A DNA stretch of 64,000 nt, taken from positions 184,253 through 248,252 of the forward strand of contig NZ_JAINZZ010000007.1 of the NCBI RefSeq assembly GCF_019890725.1, written 5' to 3'. Positions 17,550-25,330 of the stretch are shown here, one piece after another. The notes below the pieces were generated by a model, which was given only the letters and a program-made list of their open reading frames with translations, made no database searches and was not told where the DNA came from. The translations under genes were made by a program, and so were the position numbers. Source of the stretch: Actinacidiphila acidipaludis (GTDB lineage Bacteria > Actinomycetota > Actinomycetes > Streptomycetales > Streptomycetaceae). Within the stretch, counting starts at the first letter, position 1; each line of letters starts with the position of its first letter.

Positions 17550-18209
17550 GTGCACGAAACGAAGAACCCCCAGCTCACGCCCGAGCTGTACCAGTACGTC
17601 CTCGACCACAACCCGCCGCTGGACCCCGTGCAGCGCGACCTGGTGACGGCCACCCACGAGCGGTTCGCCGACGTCGCGGGCCTGCAGACCGCCCACGAGC
17701 AGGCACCGCTGCTGTCCTTCCTGGTCACCCTCACCGGCGCCCGCGAGATCGTGGAGGTCGGCACGTTCACCGGCTTCTCCACGCTGGCCCTGGCCAGGGC
17801 GCTGCCCGACGGCGGCCGGGTGATCGCCTGCGACATCTCCGAGGAGTGGACGTCGCTGGGCCGCCAGGCCTGGGCGAAGGCCGGCGTCGCGGACCGGATC
17901 GACCTGCGCATCGCGCCCGCCCTCGACACCCTGCGCTCCCTGCCCGCCGAGCCGTGGATCGACCTGGCGTTCCTGGACGCCGACAAGGGCGGCTACCTCG
18001 GCTACTGGGAGGAACTGGTCCCGCGGCTGCGCCCCGGCGGGCTGCTGGTGGTCGACAACACCCTGTTCCACGGCGACGTCGTGGACCCCGAGGCCTCCGG
18101 CGGCGCCGCGGCCATCCGGGAGTTCAACGACCGGGTGGCCGCCGACGACCGCGTCGACCATGTGCTGCTCACCGTCGCGGACGGCCTGACACTGGCCCGC
18201 AAGCGCTGA
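17550..18209 (+). CDS. class I SAM-dependent O-methyltransferase (Methyltransf_3)
   Basis: A 219-residue enzyme of the caffeoyl-CoA/catechol O-methyltransferase type. The SAM motif is EIVEVGTFTGFSTLALARAL (about residues 64-83). DLAFLDADKGGYLGYWEEL supplies the divalent-metal and acidic ligands, and LLVVDNTLFHGDVVDP is the second metal-binding strand. The N-terminal helix NPQLTPELYQYVLDHNPP matches the family. The substrate is probably a small catechol-like or hydroxy-aromatic compound, but nothing nearby defines it. GTG at 17550 follows CGGGAG. The gene shares a 47-bp divergent promoter region with the P-loop kinase. Confidence 0.92.
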   Translation: MHETKNPQLTPELYQYVLDHNPPLDPVQRDLVTATHERFADVAGLQTAHEQAPLLSFLVTLTGAREIVEVGTFTGFSTLALARALPDGGRVIACDISEEWTSLGRQAWAKAGVADRIDLRIAPALDTLRSLPAEPWIDLAFLDADKGGYLGYWEELVPRLRPGGLLVVDNTLFHGDVVDPEASGGAAAIREFNDRVAADDRVDHVLLTVADGLTLARKR

Positions 18210-18244
18210 TCGCCGCCGCGGGGGGCGTCGACTAACCTGAGTCC

Positions 18245-18463
18245 ATGCCTCGCTACGAGTACCGCTGCCGGACCTGCGGCGCGACCTTCGAACTCCGCCG
18301 TCCGATGTCGCAGGCCAACGCCCCGACGCCCTGCCCGCAGGGGCACGACGACACGGTGAAGCTGCTCTCCACGGTGTCCGTCGGCGGCGCCGCGTCCGCC
18401 GCGCCGGCCCCCGCGGCCGGTGGCGGTGGCGGCGGCTGCTGCGGTGGCGGCTGCTGCGGCTGA
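18245..18463 (+). CDS. FmdB family zinc-ribbon protein
   Basis: A 72-residue FmdB/CxxC-type putative regulatory protein. The N-terminal zinc ribbon is MPRYEYRCRTCGATFELRRPM, with a second Cys at CPQGH, and an Ala/Gly-rich linker leads to a C-terminal GGGGGGCCGGGCCG tail carrying two CC pairs that could bind metal. FmdB proteins were named from formamidase operons, but their role in actinobacteria is unproven. TAACCT (18233-18238) lies exactly 6 nt upstream of the ATG, the leaderless pattern. The stop codon falls inside a 14-bp tandem repeat. Confidence 0.92.
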   Translation: MPRYEYRCRTCGATFELRRPMSQANAPTPCPQGHDDTVKLLSTVSVGGAASAAPAPAAGGGGGGCCGGGCCG

Positions 18464-18499
18464 CGGCTCACGGCTGACCGCTCACGGCTGACCGCTCAC
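18458..18499. repeat. 14-bp tandem repeat across the FmdB stop codon, 3 copies
   Basis: GGCTGACGGCTCAC at 18458-18471 is followed by two exact copies of GGCTGACCGCTCAC. The first unit contains the TGA stop of the FmdB gene, so the stop is repeated twice downstream. Confidence 0.85.
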
Positions 18500-18582
18500 G
18501 GCGGGGCGCGCCCGGTCTCGCGGGTCCCGCGGGCCGGGTCCCCGCCTGGCGTGTGGCCAGCGGGTCACTCCCGGACGCGTGC

Positions 18583-19824
18583 TCAGCGGTGCTGGGCGCG
18601 CTCCTCACGGATGTTCGCCACCACGCGGTTCGCGGTCTCGCGGACCGCGGCCGTCTCCGTCAGGAACGCCCAGTAGTCCGGGTGGCGGCCCTCCAGCGCG
18701 GCCAGCGCCCGGTCCAGCCGGGCCACCGCCTCGTCCAGCGGCCGGGCGTGCCGCGGCTCCGGCGTGCTCCTGCCCTGCATCGCCAGACGCTGGGCGTCCC
18801 GGATCACGAAGCGGGTCTTCTCGACCTCGGCCTTCGGGTCCTTGCTGACCTCGTTGAGGCGGCGCAGCCGGTCGCCGGCCGCACCCACCGCGCCGTCCAC
18901 GTCGTCCATCAGCGCCCGGACCGTGGCCAGCCGGGCCTGTGCGTCCGCCCACCGCTGGTCCGCGCGCGCCTGCCGGGCCTCGGTGAGCGCCGCCTCGGCC
19001 TGCCGGACCGCCTGCTGGGCCTGCTCGGGCACGTGCTGGAGGTCCTGCCAGCACGCGGCGGAGAAACGGCGCCGCAGCTCGCTCAGCACCGGCGCCACGC
19101 CCTCCGCCCGGGTCCCGAGCGCCTGCACCCTCGTCCGCAGCGACACCAGCCGGGTGTCGATCTCCTGGGCGAGCTGCGGCAGCCGCTCGGCCTCCGCCCG
19201 CACCGCCTCCGCGGTCCTGCGCATCTCGTCGGCCCGCTGGACCGTCTCCTGCACGCCGTGCTTGGAGGCGCCCTCGTTGAGCTTGGTCAGCTCGGGGGAG
19301 AGGGCCGCCAGCCGGGCGGCGAGATCGTCCGCCCGCAGACCGGCCGCCCGGACCGCGTCCAGCGCATTGCCGGCGGCCACCAGGGACTGCTTGGCGCGCT
19401 CGCGGGCCGGGGCGAGCCGGGCGAGCTGCGTCTCGGCCTTGCCCAGCAGCGGTCCGAGGCCCGACTGGAACCGCTCCAGCTCCGCCCGCACGTTGACCAG
19501 CTCGTCCTTGGAGCGGGTCAGCTCGGCGCGGGCCCGCGAGGCGGCCGCGTGGTCCAGCTCGTCGCGGTCGATGTCATGCGCGTCGACGGTGGCGATGTAG
19601 GCGCCGCTGACCTGGTCGATCCGCTCGCCCAGGGCCCGGAACGCGGCCAGCGCGCGGCGCGCCTCCGGGGAGTCGTCCACCGCGGAGATCGTCTCGATGG
19701 AGATCTCGAGGTCGCGCTGGGCGGTGTCGAGCTCGTAGAACGCCTGGGCGGCGGCGTCCTTGGCCGCCTGCGCCTCCGCACGCTGATTGTCGCCGCGCCG
19801 CCACCACGAACGTGCCGTCGTCAC
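18583..19824 (-). CDS. long coiled-coil protein of unknown function
   Basis: A 413-residue, almost wholly alpha-helical protein with heptad patterns from about residue 10 to 400 and no signal peptide or membrane segment. It begins MTTARSWWRRGDNQRAEAQAAKDAAAQ and contains long runs rich in Ala, Arg, Glu and Leu (for example LVNVRAELERFQSGLGPLLGKAETQL). I do not recognise a defined family; cytoplasmic structural or septum-associated roles are common for such proteins in Streptomyces, but that is only context. The start is GTG at 19824, with GGGGAGAG 7 nt upstream; a longer frame to 19929 would overlap the tRNA promoter. Its gene ends 120 bp from FmdB in convergent orientation. Confidence 0.85.
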   Translation of the reverse strand: MTTARSWWRRGDNQRAEAQAAKDAAAQAFYELDTAQRDLEISIETISAVDDSPEARRALAAFRALGERIDQVSGAYIATVDAHDIDRDELDHAAASRARAELTRSKDELVNVRAELERFQSGLGPLLGKAETQLARLAPARERAKQSLVAAGNALDAVRAAGLRADDLAARLAALSPELTKLNEGASKHGVQETVQRADEMRRTAEAVRAEAERLPQLAQEIDTRLVSLRTRVQALGTRAEGVAPVLSELRRRFSAACWQDLQHVPEQAQQAVRQAEAALTEARQARADQRWADAQARLATVRALMDDVDGAVGAAGDRLRRLNEVSKDPKAEVEKTRFVIRDAQRLAMQGRSTPEPRHARPLDEAVARLDRALAALEGRHPDYWAFLTETAAVRETANRVVANIREERAQHR

Positions 19825-19886
19825 AGTGACTCTCTCTCCCCGCGCTCGCGCCGTCTGTCCCGTCCATCCTCCCACCCCCACGACGG

Positions 19887-19917
19887 TTGCTGACCAGCCC
19901 CCGCGGCAAGGTAACCT
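19887..19917 (+). promoter_or_regulatory. tRNA-Val promoter
   Basis: TTGCTG (19887-19892) and TAACCT (19912-19917) are separated by 19 bp. The -10 box ends 17 nt before the mature tRNA 5' end. Position and composition fit a housekeeping sigma promoter for the tRNA. Confidence 0.55.
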
Positions 19918-19934
19918 GTGTCGTCGCATGGCCT

Positions 19935-20006
19935 GGGCGTGTAGCTCAGCGGTAGAGCGCCGCCCTTACAAGGCGGATGTCGGCGGTTCGAAACCGTCCA
20001 CGCCCA
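19935..20006 (+). tRNA. tRNA-Val (anticodon UAC)
   Basis: A 72-nt cloverleaf. The acceptor stem GGGCGTG pairs with CACGCCC, the D-arm is GCTCAGCGGTAGAGC, and the anticodon stem CCGCC/GGCGG encloses CTTACAA, giving anticodon TAC (valine). The T-arm is CGGTTCGAAACCG. The discriminator base is A and CCA is not encoded. It decodes GUA (and GUG), rare in this GC-rich genome. Confidence 0.96.
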
Positions 20007-20138
20007 CACCGGTCAGAGCCCCGTCCGCGCAGCGCGCCGATGGGGCTCTCGCACGTTCCGGGACGCGTTCACGGGGAGTCGCCGCGGGCCCCGGGCGGCC
20101 TCCGTGCCGTCGCCCGCCGCGCCGCGTACCCTTCGGGC

Positions 20139-20672
20139 ATGCCGCAGCCTCCCGGACCGGTCCCCGCGCCCCTCGACGGGCCCGGCGTGGACGTCACCGA
20201 CGCGCGCGAGCTCCTGGTCGGCTATCTGGCGTGGTACCGCGCGGCGCTGCTGCGGAAGATCGCCGGGCTGTCCGACGAGCGGCTCCGCGCTCCCGTCGAA
20301 CCGCTCGGCTGGTCGCCGCTCGGCCTGGTCCAGCACCTGGGGTGGGTCGAACGCCGCTGGATGCGGTGGGGCTTCGCGGGCGAACAGCTCGTCGCCTACC
20401 CGGAGGGCGGGGACGCGGAGGAGTGGGGCATCCCCGCCGCACGCTCGACCGAGGAGGTCATGGCCGCCTACCGCGTCGAGGTGGCCGCGGCGGACGCCCT
20501 GGTGGCGGCCGCCGGCCTGGACGACCGGGCGCGCACCGGCGGCCGCTTCCCGTCGCCCGACCAGGCCCCTTCTCTCGGGCGGATCCTCTTCCACCTGCTG
20601 CAGGAGTACGCGCGCCACGTCGGCCAGCTCGACGTCGCCCGGGAGCTGATCGACGGGACCACGGGCGAGTAG
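20139..20672 (+). CDS. DinB/DUF664 family protein
   Basis: A 177-residue four-helix-bundle protein of the DinB/DUF664 superfamily, which includes mycothiol-dependent enzymes such as maleylpyruvate isomerase and bacillithiol/mycothiol S-transferases. The metal-binding histidine triad is visible as LVQHLGWVERRW, the central region, and LLQEYARHVGQLDVARELIDG near the C-terminus. The N-terminal block DARELLVGYLAWYRAALLRKIAGLSDERL is typical. A thiol-transferase role is possible in this mycothiol-using lineage but not shown. TACCCT (20127-20132) is 6 nt before the ATG and there is no Shine-Dalgarno sequence, so it is a leaderless candidate. Confidence 0.9.
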   Translation: MPQPPGPVPAPLDGPGVDVTDARELLVGYLAWYRAALLRKIAGLSDERLRAPVEPLGWSPLGLVQHLGWVERRWMRWGFAGEQLVAYPEGGDAEEWGIPAARSTEEVMAAYRVEVAAADALVAAAGLDDRARTGGRFPSPDQAPSLGRILFHLLQEYARHVGQLDVARELIDGTTGE

Positions 20673-20781
20673 CCGCCGCCAGCGGTCGGCAACGGGGCCT
20701 CGGGGTGCAGGAGTTGAGGCGGCCGATGTGTCAGGCCGCCCGTATCGGACAGGTTGTCCCTGAATGCCGCGAGGGGGAGCC

Positions 20782-21366
20782 ATGCGTACACGCCTCACCG
20801 TGACCGCCGCCGAGCTCGCCGCCGCCCTGCTGCTGCCCGCCAGGCCACCCGGACGGCGTCGGCGCCGGCGGGCTCCAGCGCGTCGCCGGGGAAGGTGCCC
20901 TCGGTCGTCGGCAAGGGGGGGAGCAGAGCGCCCAGGGCGCCGCCGAGGCCGCGGGGTTCCACCACCTCACGTCGCACGACTCCGCCGGGCGTGAGCGCCA
21001 CCAACTCCTCGACCGGGGCTGGAAGGTGTGCTCGCAGACGCCGCGGGCCGGTGCCGTCGTCCCCGCGGCACCACGCTCGACTTCGGGGCGGTGAAGCTCG
21101 CCGAGACCTGTCCCTCCGCGGACGTCGAACCCCCGCCGAAGACGGGGAGGACGATGCCGGACTTCGTGGGCAAGGGCCTCGCCGCCGCCCGCGACAGCCT
21201 GCCGCGGGACGCGTCCGTGACGAACAAGGACGCGTCCGGCCGGGGACGGATCGTCATCCTGGAGTCCGACTGGACCGTCTGCGCCCAGACCCCGCGCCCG
21301 GGTGCGGCGTACCACGGGCAGCCGGTGACCTTCAGCGCGGTCAAGATCGGGGAGCGGTGCCCCTGA
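20782..21366 (+). pseudogene. PASTA-domain lipoprotein gene with three single-base deletions
   Basis: Reading starts at ATG 20782 (after GAGGGGGAGC) with a signal-like MRTRLTVTAAELAAALLL. It then moves through three frames: ATRTASAPAGSSASPGKVPSVVGKG in a second frame, EQSAQGAAEAAGFHHLTSHD and RERHQLLDRGWKVCSQTPRAGA in a third, and back to the first frame with TTLDFGAVKLAETCPS through ETCP-rich PASTA repeat 2 (MPDFVGKGLAAARD, WTVCAQTPRPGAAY) to the stop at 21366. The shifts are near 20835 (CCCGCC), near 20915-20921 (a 7-G run) and near 21070 (GCGGC), each equal to one missing base. In strict frame the product stops at 20994. This is either a recent pseudogene or three indel errors. An intact copy would be an about 194-residue two-PASTA secreted lipoprotein. 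Confidence 0.75.
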
Positions 21367-21412
21367 GGCTCCTGCTCGAACTGATGGAGATGGTGGGGTT
21401 TAGCGTACGAAT

Positions 21413-21448
21413 CCCCCAATAGGGGGAACGCCCGGCTTCGTTCGGGCG
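21413..21448 (+). terminator. two short hairpins after the PASTA pseudogene
   Basis: CCCCC/GGGGG with loop AATA (21413-21426) and CGCCCG/CGGGCG (21429-21448) follow one another 50 bp after the pseudogene stop and 30 bp before the next gene. Either could terminate transcription; stems are short. Confidence 0.4.
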
Positions 21449-21478
21449 CGTCGCGCGGGGGCTCCTGACGATGATCAG

Positions 21479-22855
21479 GTGAGCACTTCGTGGGGGAAGC
21501 GCGGCCTGTTATGGGCCGCGCTTGTCATCGTCATCGTCATGGCGGGAAGTTGGGGGCTCGCGGGACCGGCCTCGGCCGACCCCGGCGGGGCACACGGCGG
21601 GCACCCCGCCGGCCCCGGCTCCGCGCGGGAGCAGGCCCCCGACCAGGGGCATGCCCCGGAGCCCGCCCTCAGTCCCGGGCGCAGCCCGGGCCGCCATCCG
21701 TCCCAGAATCCGCCAACCGACACCGGCCAGGACCACGTGTCCGGCCAGAGCCGCCACCCGGCTCCCGACCCCGACCCCGACCGGGGCAAGAGCCCCGGCC
21801 ACCAGCACGACCCCGTATCCGGCCCCGGCCACGGGCGGAAGCCCGGCCATGGGCATCAGCCGGCACCGGACCCGGGCCACGGGCGACAACCCGGCCGGGG
21901 CCACGATCCGGGCCCGGGCGCAGGCGGCGGGCAGAGCCCGAGCCCGACGCCCGACCCCGGGCACGGACAGAGCCCGGGCCCAGGACGCGGCTCTCATCAG
22001 GGCCGCGACCCCGGCCATGACCCCGGCCATGACCCCGGTCAGGGACAGAGCCCCAGCCCGAGCGTGAACCCGAGCCCGGGTCCGGGCGTGAGTCCGAGTC
22101 CGGCCCCTGACCCGGCGCCCGATCCCGGGCAGGGACAGAGCCCAGGCCCGGGCCAGGGCACTCAGCAGGGCCAGGACCCCGGCCACGACCCCGGGCACAG
22201 TCACGACCCCGGGCGCGATCCAGGTAACGACCCCGACCCCGGCCACGGGCACGATCCCGGACGCGGGCACAGTCACGACCCCGGGCACGACCACGGCCAC
22301 GACCCGGGCCACGGCCACGACCCGGGCCCCGTCAGCGGCTGCCACTGGGGGTGGGAGCCATGGGCCCCGTGGGCTCCGTGGTCGCCCTGGGGTCCGTGGT
22401 GGGGGACCTGCCACCACCACCATCACCACCATCACCGGTGTCCGCCGACCAGCCCGCCGCCGCCGACGCACACGCCCGTTCCCTCGCCGCCGGCGCCCAG
22501 CCCGCGGCCGACTCCGTCACCCGCGCCCAAACCCGTACCGACACCCGTACCGACACCCGCGCCCAGGCCGGCCCCCAGGCCGCAGCCCGCGCCGATCCCC
22601 GTCCGCATCCCGCCGCCCGCCCCGACGCCCCGGCCGCCCGCGCCGAGTCCTCGGCCGAGTCCGACCGTCACTCCGACATCACCCGCACCCGTACCCGCCG
22701 CCGTGCGCTGGCCCGCGCGCAGGCCCGCGCCCGTCGCGGCGCCGCACCCGCACAAGCGGCCGCTCATGATCACGATGATGCTGACCACCGTGCCGGCCCT
22801 GCTCGCCGTGGCGGTGCTGCGGCCGGGCTCCGGGACGTACCGCAGGAACCGTTAG
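21479..22855 (+). CDS. secreted/membrane-anchored His-, Pro- and Trp-rich repeat protein
   Basis: A 458-residue low-complexity surface protein of no family known to me. Residues 1-34 are a signal peptide ending PASA. Residues 35 to about 285 are imperfect repeats of DPGHGHDP / GQSPSP type, rich in His, Asp, Pro and Gly. Then come Cys288, a tryptophan cluster (WEPWAPWAPWSPWGPWW), Cys311, eight consecutive His (312-319) and Cys321. A proline-rich stalk follows, and a hydrophobic segment near 430-450 ([18 protein letters not shown]) with a basic tail suggests a C-terminal anchor. His codons are mixed CAC/CAT. Ni/Zn/Cu binding is plausible but unproven. GTG at 21479 lacks a clear Shine-Dalgarno sequence and overlaps a tiny ATG ATC AGG TGA frame. 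The DUF4239 gene follows after 20 bp. Confidence 0.82.
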   Translation: MSTSWGKRGLLWAALVIVIVMAGSWGLAGPASADPGGAHGGHPAGPGSAREQAPDQGHAPEPALSPGRSPGRHPSQNPPTDTGQDHVSGQSRHPAPDPDPDRGKSPGHQHDPVSGPGHGRKPGHGHQPAPDPGHGRQPGRGHDPGPGAGGGQSPSPTPDPGHGQSPGPGRGSHQGRDPGHDPGHDPGQGQSPSPSVNPSPGPGVSPSPAPDPAPDPGQGQSPGPGQGTQQGQDPGHDPGHSHDPGRDPGNDPDPGHGHDPGRGHSHDPGHDHGHDPGHGHDPGPVSGCHWGWEPWAPWAPWSPWGPWWGTCHHHHHHHHRCPPTSPPPPTHTPVPSPPAPSPRPTPSPAPKPVPTPVPTPAPRPAPRPQPAPIPVRIPPPAPTPRPPAPSPRPSPTVTPTSPAPVPAAVRWPARRPAPVAAPHPHKRPLMITMMLTTVPALLAVAVLRPGSGTYRRNR

Positions 22856-22875
22856 CGAACGAGGGGGAGTTGGCA

Positions 22876-23625
22876 ATGACGCAATGGGTTGTCCTGCTGA
22901 TCGCGATGATCGCCGTGTGCGCCGTCGTGCTCAGCGTCGTCGTCCTGCGGCAGCGCAGGATCGGCGACGACGACGATCCGACGGAGACTCCGGACGTCAT
23001 CGAGTACATGGTCATGATGATCGGCGTGGTCTACGCGATCGTCCTCGGGCTGGCGATCGCCGGCGTCTGGGAGGCGCGCGGGAGCGCCCAGGCCGACGTG
23101 CTGGCCGAGGCGCAGGCCCTGCACGAGGTGAAGGCCCGGGTGCAGGTCTACCCGGCGGACGTGCGCGACAAGGTGCGCGCGGACGTCGACGGCTACGCCC
23201 GGTTCGTCGCCGAGAAGGAGTGGCCGTACATGCGGGACCACGGCGCGCTGTCCCCACAGGGCACCACGCTGCTCGACCGGATCCGCACCGACGTCACGCA
23301 GTTCGACCCCAAGTCCGACCTGGGCGCACAGGCGTACCAGCCGGTCGTGGACGAGGTGGCGGCGGTGGACCAGGCGCGTACGGCCCGCGGGCAGAGCGCG
23401 GGCGCGACCATGCCGGGCATGGTGTGGTTCGGCCTGATCGGCGGCGGGCTGGTCACCGTGGGGCTGATCTTCACCCTGCAGATCCGGCGGTCGGCACGGG
23501 AGTTGCTGCTGGCCGGCCTGTTCAGCGCGCTGATCGCGTTCCTGCTGTTCCTCATCTGGGACCTGGACGCGCCCTTCGGCAGCGGGATGTCGGTCTCGGC
23601 CGACGTCTTCCGCTCGCTGCTGTAG
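22876..23625 (+). CDS. DUF4239 (bestrophin-like) membrane protein
   Basis: A 249-residue membrane protein with four main hydrophobic segments: residues about 4-24, 40-63 (VIEYMVMMIGVVYAIVLGLAIAGVW), 180-203 and 209-228. Between the second and third lies an about 110-residue soluble part with ALHEVKARVQVYPADVRDKV, typical of the DUF4239 family, sometimes called bestrophin-like. Family function is unknown; an ion-channel role is only suggested by the name. ATG at 22876 follows GAGGGGGAG. It is 20 bp downstream of the His-rich protein and very likely co-transcribed with it. Two strong hairpins close the unit. Confidence 0.88.
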   Translation: MTQWVVLLIAMIAVCAVVLSVVVLRQRRIGDDDDPTETPDVIEYMVMMIGVVYAIVLGLAIAGVWEARGSAQADVLAEAQALHEVKARVQVYPADVRDKVRADVDGYARFVAEKEWPYMRDHGALSPQGTTLLDRIRTDVTQFDPKSDLGAQAYQPVVDEVAAVDQARTARGQSAGATMPGMVWFGLIGGGLVTVGLIFTLQIRRSARELLLAGLFSALIAFLLFLIWDLDAPFGSGMSVSADVFRSLL

Positions 23626-23630
23626 GGGCC

Positions 23631-23664
23631 GGCCACGACCGCGGCCGTCGCCGCGGTCGTGGCC
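23631..23664 (+). terminator. terminator after DUF4239 gene
   Basis: A perfect 15-bp stem (GGCCACGACCGCGGC and complement) with loop CGTC starts 5 bp after the stop codon. Confidence 0.88.
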
Positions 23665-23671
23665 GTCACGC

Positions 23672-23721
23672 ACGAGGAGGCGGCCCCCCTGCCCGGCCGG
23701 GCAGGGGGGCCGCCTCCTCGT
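23672..23721. terminator. 50-bp perfect palindrome, bidirectional terminator
   Basis: Arms of 25 bp each (ACGAGGAGGCGGCCCCCCTG plus CCCGG and the exact complement) meet without a spacer. It lies between the convergent DUF4239 and encapsulin genes, 19 bp from the encapsulin stop. It would terminate the encapsulin transcript and back up the hairpin at 23631. It also could extrude as a cruciform. Confidence 0.85.
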
Positions 23722-23740
23722 ACTCGCTTGTACCCGCTCC

Positions 23741-25162
23741 TCACCGCCAGTTGGACACGTTCACGTTCTCCAGCACGCCGAGCGCGTCGGGGACCAGGAC
23801 CGCCGCGGAGAAGTACGTGCTGACCAGGTAGTTGATGACGGCCTTGTCGTCGATGCCCATGAAGCGGACGTTGAGCCCCGGCTCGTACTCGTCGGGCAGG
23901 CCGGTCTGGTTGAGGCCGATCACGCCCTGGTTGTCCTCGCCGGTACGCACGGCGATGATCGAGCTGGTGCGCTCCGGGCTGACCGGGATCTTGTTGCAGC
24001 TCAGGATGGGCACGCCGCGCCAGGCCGGGACGCTGGAGCCCATCACCTCCACCGGGTCCGGGTAGATGCCGGCCCGGCTCCACTCGCGGCCGATCGCCGC
24101 GATGGTCTTGGGGTGCGCGAACAGGAAGCGGGTGCCCCGGCGGCGGCTGATCAGCTCGTCGAGGTCGTCCGGCAGCGGCGGACCGGCGTGCGGCTGGATG
24201 CGCTGGTCGTACTCGGCGTTGTTGAGCAGCCCGAAGTCCGGGTTGTTGATCAGCTCGTGCTCCTGGCGTTCCCGCAACGCCTCGACCGTGAGCTTGAGTT
24301 GCTCCTCGGTCTGGTTCATCGGCTCGTTGTAGAGGTCGGCCACCCGGCTGTGCACGCGCAGAACGGTCTGCGCGACGCTCAGTTCGTACTCGCGCGGCTT
24401 GACCTCGTAGTCGACGAACGTGGCCGGCAGCGCGGCCTCGCCCTTGTGGCCCGAGGCGAGTTCGATGTCGGCCTCGCCCTTCCTGTTGGACCGCTGCCTG
24501 GGCAGTGACCGGTGGGCCTCCAGGTGTTCGCGCAGCGGGTCGGAGACCCCGAGCAGCGACGTCAGGGCCGAGCGCGGCAGTGCCAGCACGGTGGTGGCGG
24601 TCGCGGCCTTGGCGGTGAACTGCCAGGTCCCGTCGTCGCTCAGCAGGGCCTGCTCGCCGAAGTGGTCGCCGTCGGCCAGGACCCCGAGCCGGGTCTGCTC
24701 GCCGTACGAGCCCTCGCCGAGTTTCTCGATCTTGCCGTGGGCGACGAGATAGACCGTGTCGGCAGGCCGCCCGGCCTCGGCGATGACCTCGCCGGGCTCG
24801 AACTCGCGCTGGACGAAGCGGTCGGCCAGCGCCGTGAGCGCGCCTTCGTCGCCGAAGGTGCGCAGGGCGGCGATCTCGCCGAGCTCCTGCGGGATGACCC
24901 GGACCTCCGACCCCGTCTTCACGAAGGTGACCCGGCCGTCACCCACCGCGTAGCTGAGCCGCCGGTTGACCCGGTAGGTGCCGGCGGTGACCTGTACCCA
25001 GGGCAGTACGCGCAGCAGCCAGCGGGACGAGATGCCCGCCATCTGCGGTGCGGACTTGGTGGTGGTCGCCAGATTCCGGGCTGCGGCGGTGTCGAGACTC
25101 GTTCGGGGCTGGGCGTTGTCCGGAGTGCCGTGTGCGGTGTCCTGGCCCGCATCAACCGACAT
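23741..25162 (-). CDS. eshA: family 2B encapsulin shell protein with cNMP-binding-like domain (EshA-like)
   Basis: A 473-residue homologue of Streptomyces EshA, now classed as a family 2B encapsulin: an HK97-fold shell protein with an inserted cyclic-nucleotide-binding-like domain. The insert spans about residues 110-205 ([39 protein letters not shown]). The phosphate-binding cassette lacks the usual Arg after FGE, so true cAMP binding is doubtful. HK97-type segments follow ([50 protein letters not shown], and the C-terminal [24 protein letters not shown]). ATG at 25162 follows GGAAGGACAG. Family 2B shells usually lie beside terpenoid-type cargo enzymes; none is seen here. It would assemble a cytoplasmic nanocompartment. 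Confidence 0.92.
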   Translation of the reverse strand: MSVDAGQDTAHGTPDNAQPRTSLDTAAARNLATTTKSAPQMAGISSRWLLRVLPWVQVTAGTYRVNRRLSYAVGDGRVTFVKTGSEVRVIPQELGEIAALRTFGDEGALTALADRFVQREFEPGEVIAEAGRPADTVYLVAHGKIEKLGEGSYGEQTRLGVLADGDHFGEQALLSDDGTWQFTAKAATATTVLALPRSALTSLLGVSDPLREHLEAHRSLPRQRSNRKGEADIELASGHKGEAALPATFVDYEVKPREYELSVAQTVLRVHSRVADLYNEPMNQTEEQLKLTVEALRERQEHELINNPDFGLLNNAEYDQRIQPHAGPPLPDDLDELISRRRGTRFLFAHPKTIAAIGREWSRAGIYPDPVEVMGSSVPAWRGVPILSCNKIPVSPERTSSIIAVRTGEDNQGVIGLNQTGLPDEYEPGLNVRFMGIDDKAVINYLVSTYFSAAVLVPDALGVLENVNVSNWR

Positions 25163-25330
25163 GGGCTGTCCTTCCCGTAAGGGGGTGATACGGCCCTGAT
25201 TCTGTCCGTGACATTGAGTGATTGCTATTGCCGGATCGAGTGAGAATACTTCCCGTACTTCCGGGTCACCGGACGGCGGGGGAGTGCGCGCGTACCCGGC
25301 GGCCGAGCGGGGCGGCGCCGGAGCGGCAGG

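Noticed and set aside
22412..22435. Eight-histidine run as a cloning tag or contaminant
   Set aside because: It is encoded by mixed CAC and CAT codons inside a natural, genome-like repeat gene.
23672..23721. The 50-bp palindrome as an integration or plasmid-origin site
   Set aside because: No recombinase or replication gene is near, and it lies exactly between two convergent genes as a terminator should.
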